A DNA stretch of 64,000 bases, taken from Eopsaltria australis. Lineage: Eukaryota > Chordata > Aves > Passeriformes > Petroicidae. The position numbers and the translations under genes are program-made. The notes below the pieces were generated by a model. That model did not search any database. It was given only the letters and a program-made list of their open reading frames with translations, and was not told the DNA's origin. The stretch is from positions 62,001 through 126,000 of the forward strand of contig JAVTVJ010001183.1 of assembly GCA_034509425.1 (NCBI GenBank), in the 5' to 3' direction. Positions 57,501-63,500 of this stretch are shown here, piece after piece; the first letter of the stretch is position 1; every line of letters starts with the position of its first letter.

Positions 57501-60500
57501 ATGCTTCTAATCCTTTTAAGTTTAAAATATATATATTAGCCTCACAGCTAAATGGTTAGTGATGAATGATTTCATGATTTTTCTTGCAAACACCAGAAAA
57601 CAGTGCCTTTTACAAGCAAAAGTAGAGCTCCTTAATCTGCTAAAACAACTGCATCATATAAAAGTGTCTTTGAAGTAGCCTAAAATCTAACAATGGACAC
57701 ACAGTACTATGTATGGAAGAGCTCAAATTAAAATTTAGCAAATGTGAATAAAAAACTAAAACAATTTTTAAAAGAGTCTCTGTAAAAGAGATGGATTGCT
57801 TTCTGTTTTTTCAAGTAATTTTCAAGATTATCTTCCCTTTCCCTCTTTCTAGAAGACTCAGAGCTCCTTTTAACATCAATATCTTAAATATTTTTGACTC
57901 ACAGTATTCAGGAGTTTTAGAGAAGCATGAAAGATCTTGAGGTAGAAACTTTGAACCTGGAAATTAATTAGTAGATCTAAATCTCAACTAACAAGAACTT
58001 AATGTAATGTTCTGGGAAAGGTTTAGACTGAAAGTGGCTGACTAGTTTTGAATTACTTGACTATCAACAAAAATGTGACTACTGACAGTGATTAGAAGAA
58101 AGTGTGCATGAAGCTTCATTATTTCTAATTTCTTTAGAAAGGTTATTGTTAAGATAACTTTCCTGTCTGACCATTCAGGAGCCACTCTGGGAGTCACACT
58201 CACACCACCAGGGACTGTCACTGCTGGGACTGACGTCCCTTCATAGCAGGGAACTCCAGTTAACTAACCGGTGCCCTGTTTGACTCCCTACCACACCACA
58301 CTCAGAGTCAGTCAGACAAATTTCCCTCACCGCCTCGGCCCCAGGCTTCCCGCAGCAGAGCCCCAGACACCTGGTTCCCTTGAGTAATTGAATCATGTTG
58401 CCATGACATCATAACAGCTCGAGCGGGTGCCTCCGGGAAAGGACCCCAACAAAAGAATCCCTGGGCATTGATACCCGCACAGTCTGTGCCCCTATAGTCT
58501 GAGGTCTTCCTGCTGAGTCATCTGCTCTTGCTGAGTCTCTGAGTGGCTGTTCACCTGGCTGGCTCTGCAGGTCCTCGTGCCCTTTGTTAGGCAAAGGGTC
58601 GGCACCAGTTCATGGCTCGTTGCCTGGGGCTGCAGCCTGCTCCCACCACCCAGAACACAATCTGCATCTCCCACTGCAGCTGCACACCAAGCTATCAGCA
58701 GTAGCGGTATTCCTCGACAGTATCCTCATGTACCTAGGCAGATGGTTTACTTCTTGTCGACTTGTGGGAAAAAATAATCCCTTTCTGTATTAATCCTTCT
58801 GAATTGCTTTTTTTAACTCAAATAATCTGAGTCTTGATAAACAATAGAAGGATCTATCTGTGATATTACATATCCTTTCAAAAAAGAAGACCTAACATTG
58901 GTTAACAACTTGTATCTGATGAGGGTATAGAGGCCACTGTGAGGGGAGGCAATGGGAATTGAAAACCTGAGTCTTACCATGTTTCATGGACTCATTTGTT
59001 CTGAAACTATTAAACATAATAGATGCATTAGACTGTGACTTTCAATGCTAAGTGCCTTGATCTCCAAACTCTTCAATCATTCCTTTAATTAACAGATACA
59101 GACAAATTACTTGCAAGATTAATCAATACAGAGACTTCCTTGATGGAAAAAGCAGGAAGAGATGTATTCTTGTCCTTCCACACAGAGAAGGACAAAACCA
59201 AATTTTCAAATTTTACACCCCTCTATAATGATGAAAAGACCATATAATCCACTTAATCCAAAATCCAAATAGATCAAAAGGATAAAATTATAAAAACAGA
59301 GCTCTGAAAAGCACTCAGATATAGAGACAAAAGGTCTATATTCTAAAATCGCTCCTTATGCATATCTGATAGACATTAGATCAAATCTGAGAGATTTTGC
59401 ATTAGTGATTTTTGCACTAAGAATTCCTTTTTCAGAAACCAAAGGCATAACAATAAGGTTCCAGAAAAATACGCTGTTTTTCAAATAAGTCAACACTTTT
59501 GAAAAGCCCTGTATTAGTTCCACCTCTGGAATGTGTAATGGATGAATAAATGATAAATGTTGGCTTTGTAAAAATAGTGTTATGATAAAATATAGTTAAG
59601 TAGAAACAAGACTGTAGTAAAATTATAACCTCAAGATAATTGTGATATATTGGAAAATGTAGTCATAAATATATAGCTATAAATGTCTTTTGAGCTGATG
59701 ACTTGCAGTGCAAAGGAATTTCAAGGGAACAAGGGAAGATAAGACCAATTCACAGCTCTCGAAGGTATCTGGACAATCTCAAGGCAGGCTAAGAGGTGCC
59801 ATTCTGTCGAGAAGGGGGGGCAGAGACCAGGGAGAAAGGGTTATTTGAAACGTAAATTTTCTTCTGTGCTTAATGAATATGTAACAGTTAGAGGTATTTA
59901 ACCCATTGTAAAATGAACGAAAGGGTGCCTCTAGCAGATATGCTATGCGCCCAGTGCTGCTTTTGCCTTGTTCTACTAATAAATGTTCAATATTATTTTA
60001 CTAAAATTTTTGTTCATGGATCTGTTTTTAACAAACGGAGACTGCCCCCCTACTCTGAGAGACTTTGGTGGGAGCTAAATATTTTAACAGTTTTGTTAGA
60101 ATTAGGAATTTATTACAGGAAGTCCTATAATTTCCAAAGGACTGCAATCTCCATTTCCCACATCTATCAAACATTATAAAGGCATCTCAGCATTAAAAAA
60201 CCCCCAAAACCTTAGCATTGCCTTAGGCAAGTGTAATAGTTGTATAAATTTTAGCAAGAACCTCACAAAAAAAATCACTGCCTATTCCTATGGAATAAAC
60301 AGTTCCACCACACTAATGGTTCCCAACCTCAGAAAGAACATGTCATATCCATGCAAAGCCTTACTGTTAAAAAAGAAGCATCTGAAAACCTCTGATGAAG
60401 CATAGTATTGTAGAGATTTCATGTCAGCCATATGAGGAGCGGCTGTGGTCACTTGGCTTGTTCAGCCTGGAGAAGAGGAGACTGAGGTCAGACCTCATCA

Positions 60501-63500
60501 CTGTCTACAACTTCCTCACGAGGGGAAGAGGAGGGGGAGGCAATGATCTCTTCTCTGGTGACCAGTGACAGGACCTGAGGGAACAGCTGGAGGTATATCA
60601 GGGAAGGTTTAGGTTGGATATCAGGGAAAGGTTCTTCACAGAGGGTGGTCAGGCACTGGAACAGGCTCCCCAGGGAAGTGGTGACAGCACCAAGACTGAC
60701 AGAGTTCAAGAAGCCCTTGGACAATGCTCTTAGGCACATGATGGGATCGTTGGGGTGTCCTGTGCAGGGCCAGCAGCTGGACTCAATAATCCTTGTGGGT
60801 CCTTGCCAACTCAGGATATTCTATGGTTCTATGGTTCTACAATTCTAAAAAAATGATGCAAGAAATCACTGATCTTCTGTCAAAACTTGTGAGTACAATT
60901 CTACTCAAAGCAATTTATGGAAGACAACACATGACTACACAGAAAGTGCAGTGTGACTGTACTATGTATTCCCATGCCTCAATTACAATAGCAGCAATGC
61001 TTTCAAAAGCATTTCAAAAGCATATGCTTTCCTGCAGATTTTACCATGTGCTAGCACCCAGAGTAAGATCTTTAGAGGTACACTTGCTATGTACATCATC
61101 AGCTAGCACTATAGATTCCTGTTCTAATTAGACTGAGTGCATGCTACAAGCACGCTCTTTTCTTGACATAATGTGATCTGAAGTTACAGTAGATGTACTA
61201 AAATGCACAAATGCCAAGCTTTTCCATAAATACAGTAAGCAACTTGACAAAAATGAATGGCATATTTAGGAGTTACTGGATATTTTTCTGACATATTCCC
61301 ATAGGAACAATAGAGGAAGTTTCTTCCTGCAGTCACACCAAACGAAATTACTATAACTAGAACAATCCCTGAGCGTATGAACTTGTAGACATAGTACAAA
61401 CTTACAAGCAATGGCATAAGTGTTACCAAAAATAAGAATCATATTTCTCCAAGGTAAGAATTTTTCAGGAAATCTGTCCCAAGACTGCAAAAAAGTCCTT
61501 TTACTCAATACTATTAATTCACAGCTGAAACCTCACTAAAGTGAAAAGAACTGCTGTCTGACATAGGGGCAACTTATAGTGAATAAATGGTGGTCATTTG
61601 TCCCAATATAAGGCAACAACTCTGGCACCTGATCTACAGCAATTGCAGGAACTCAAGAAGAACTGAGACTTGCCAGAAGATACAGGTAGAAGGAAAGCAT
61701 AAGGTTGGAATCCTTAATTGGTAAGATGGATATTGAACAGTGGTGAAAAGGTGAGATCACATTCTATAAAAATCACTTCTTTCCCCAAAAGAAACAAATC
61801 AGTCTGCCCATGGCTATGTAATTACTTCACAACTCATGTTCAATATCTCCTGAAAGCCAGAACAAAACAGAAAGTGTTTTAGTCTCACTCTAAGTGTTTG
61901 AAGATTGCTGTGCATCATCAAAAATACAGTGTATTTTTTGACACGCTTCTTAGCTAAAATATGTGGGAGAATCTACTAAAAGTAGCTTTTTAAGTAGTAG
62001 AAGACAAACAACAAGCTCTCCATAAATAAAATTAGTAGAAATATAAGCAAAGTAACCAATTTCACCATTTCATTAAATCAAAATTAAAGGCAGTAGAGAT
62101 TTCTTTTAAGGTGAGCACCCATTTTCTTTGTATATTCACAATGTTTTCTAACAAGACTTGATTTAGTTATCAAATGAGAAATACCTAAAAAGTTAATCCT
62201 TTTAAGTAACTGCAACAAGAACATTTACACACACACAAACAACAAACACTCTCTCACTCACTATCTTTGGGCATCTTTAAAAAGACGAAAAAAATTATCT
62301 TTGAATAGGGAGAAAACTTTTTCACTCTCTGCTGGTTAAACATCCAAACCATATGTAAATTCAGTTGCCTCCATGCAAGTATGTCCAAAATAGACCATTT
62401 TTACCTATGAACTTCTAAAATCAGAATTTATGCTGTTTTCCACTCTGCAAATTTTTATTGGGAGTATCAAACAAATTAGCATTATGCTATAAACGGATTT
62501 TTTTAGAAGTAATTAAACAGAGTGCAGAGGAAGCTTCTGAAAAATACTTATGCTAACCTATCACTATCTACTTTAAAAATCACATTTTCAAGATTTACAT
62601 GTGGGTTTGCATCCACTTTTGATATTTCTGAAGGTTAAGACCTTCAAACCAGTTAACAACAAAAAAAAAAAAAAAAGAAAGAAAAAAAAAAGAAAAAAAA
62701 AGAGAAGTAGGAAAAAAAGAGAAAAATTTAGGAAAAAAAAAAGGAAAAAAATCAAAGAGGATAGATTGATAGATTTAATGTAATCAGTTAAGACAACCAG
62801 TACAGCTACTGAAGTGAAGAGCAAACATTTCACAGGCTCATCTGGTTCTGTGCTAGAGACCATATAGATATATAGTAGATCTCAAACTTGTAAAGCCTAC
62901 ATAATAATGAATATCCAGTTGAACAAACATTGGAGACAATATAGTAGTATATATTACCAAATCATTACAGTGCCTTTAAAAGAATAGATATCATTTTAGT
63001 TTAATACCTCCTTCTCATAAGGTTCAAATTGGGATATGAATAGAAATGGCATAAAAGAGCTTCCCTGTATTTTCTTAAATTAGTTAATTTTCTTAAATAG
63101 TTAATTAATAGTTTAACTACCAAAACTTATTATAAATTTTTACTTATGGTACTGATAAGATTTTAGAAACTATAAACAACATCAGTTGTATTTCACTCAG
63201 TCTCATGGTTCAAAATAAGGGTAGCTTAAAAAAAATTTTGAAACACAAGACCTTCACTTTCCATCCATTAAGATCCCAAATGAAGAATGCTAGATATTTA
63301 AAAAATGTATATATGAGATTACATTTCATTCTTTTAAGGGGAATCGTGATGAATGCTGTAGAACCACCTACACTGAGTAAACAGAATTGTACTATGTGAC
63401 AATGGCAGGAAAGTTTATATATGGGGTCTATATGCATATATATACTTTTATAATATATATAGTGTATACACACACACAATCCTTTTACCTTTATCTTGCA

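Noticed and set aside
62588..62863. Phe/Leu-rich minus-strand ORF and its Lys-rich plus-strand partner
   Set aside because: Translation of an A-rich polypurine simple repeat.
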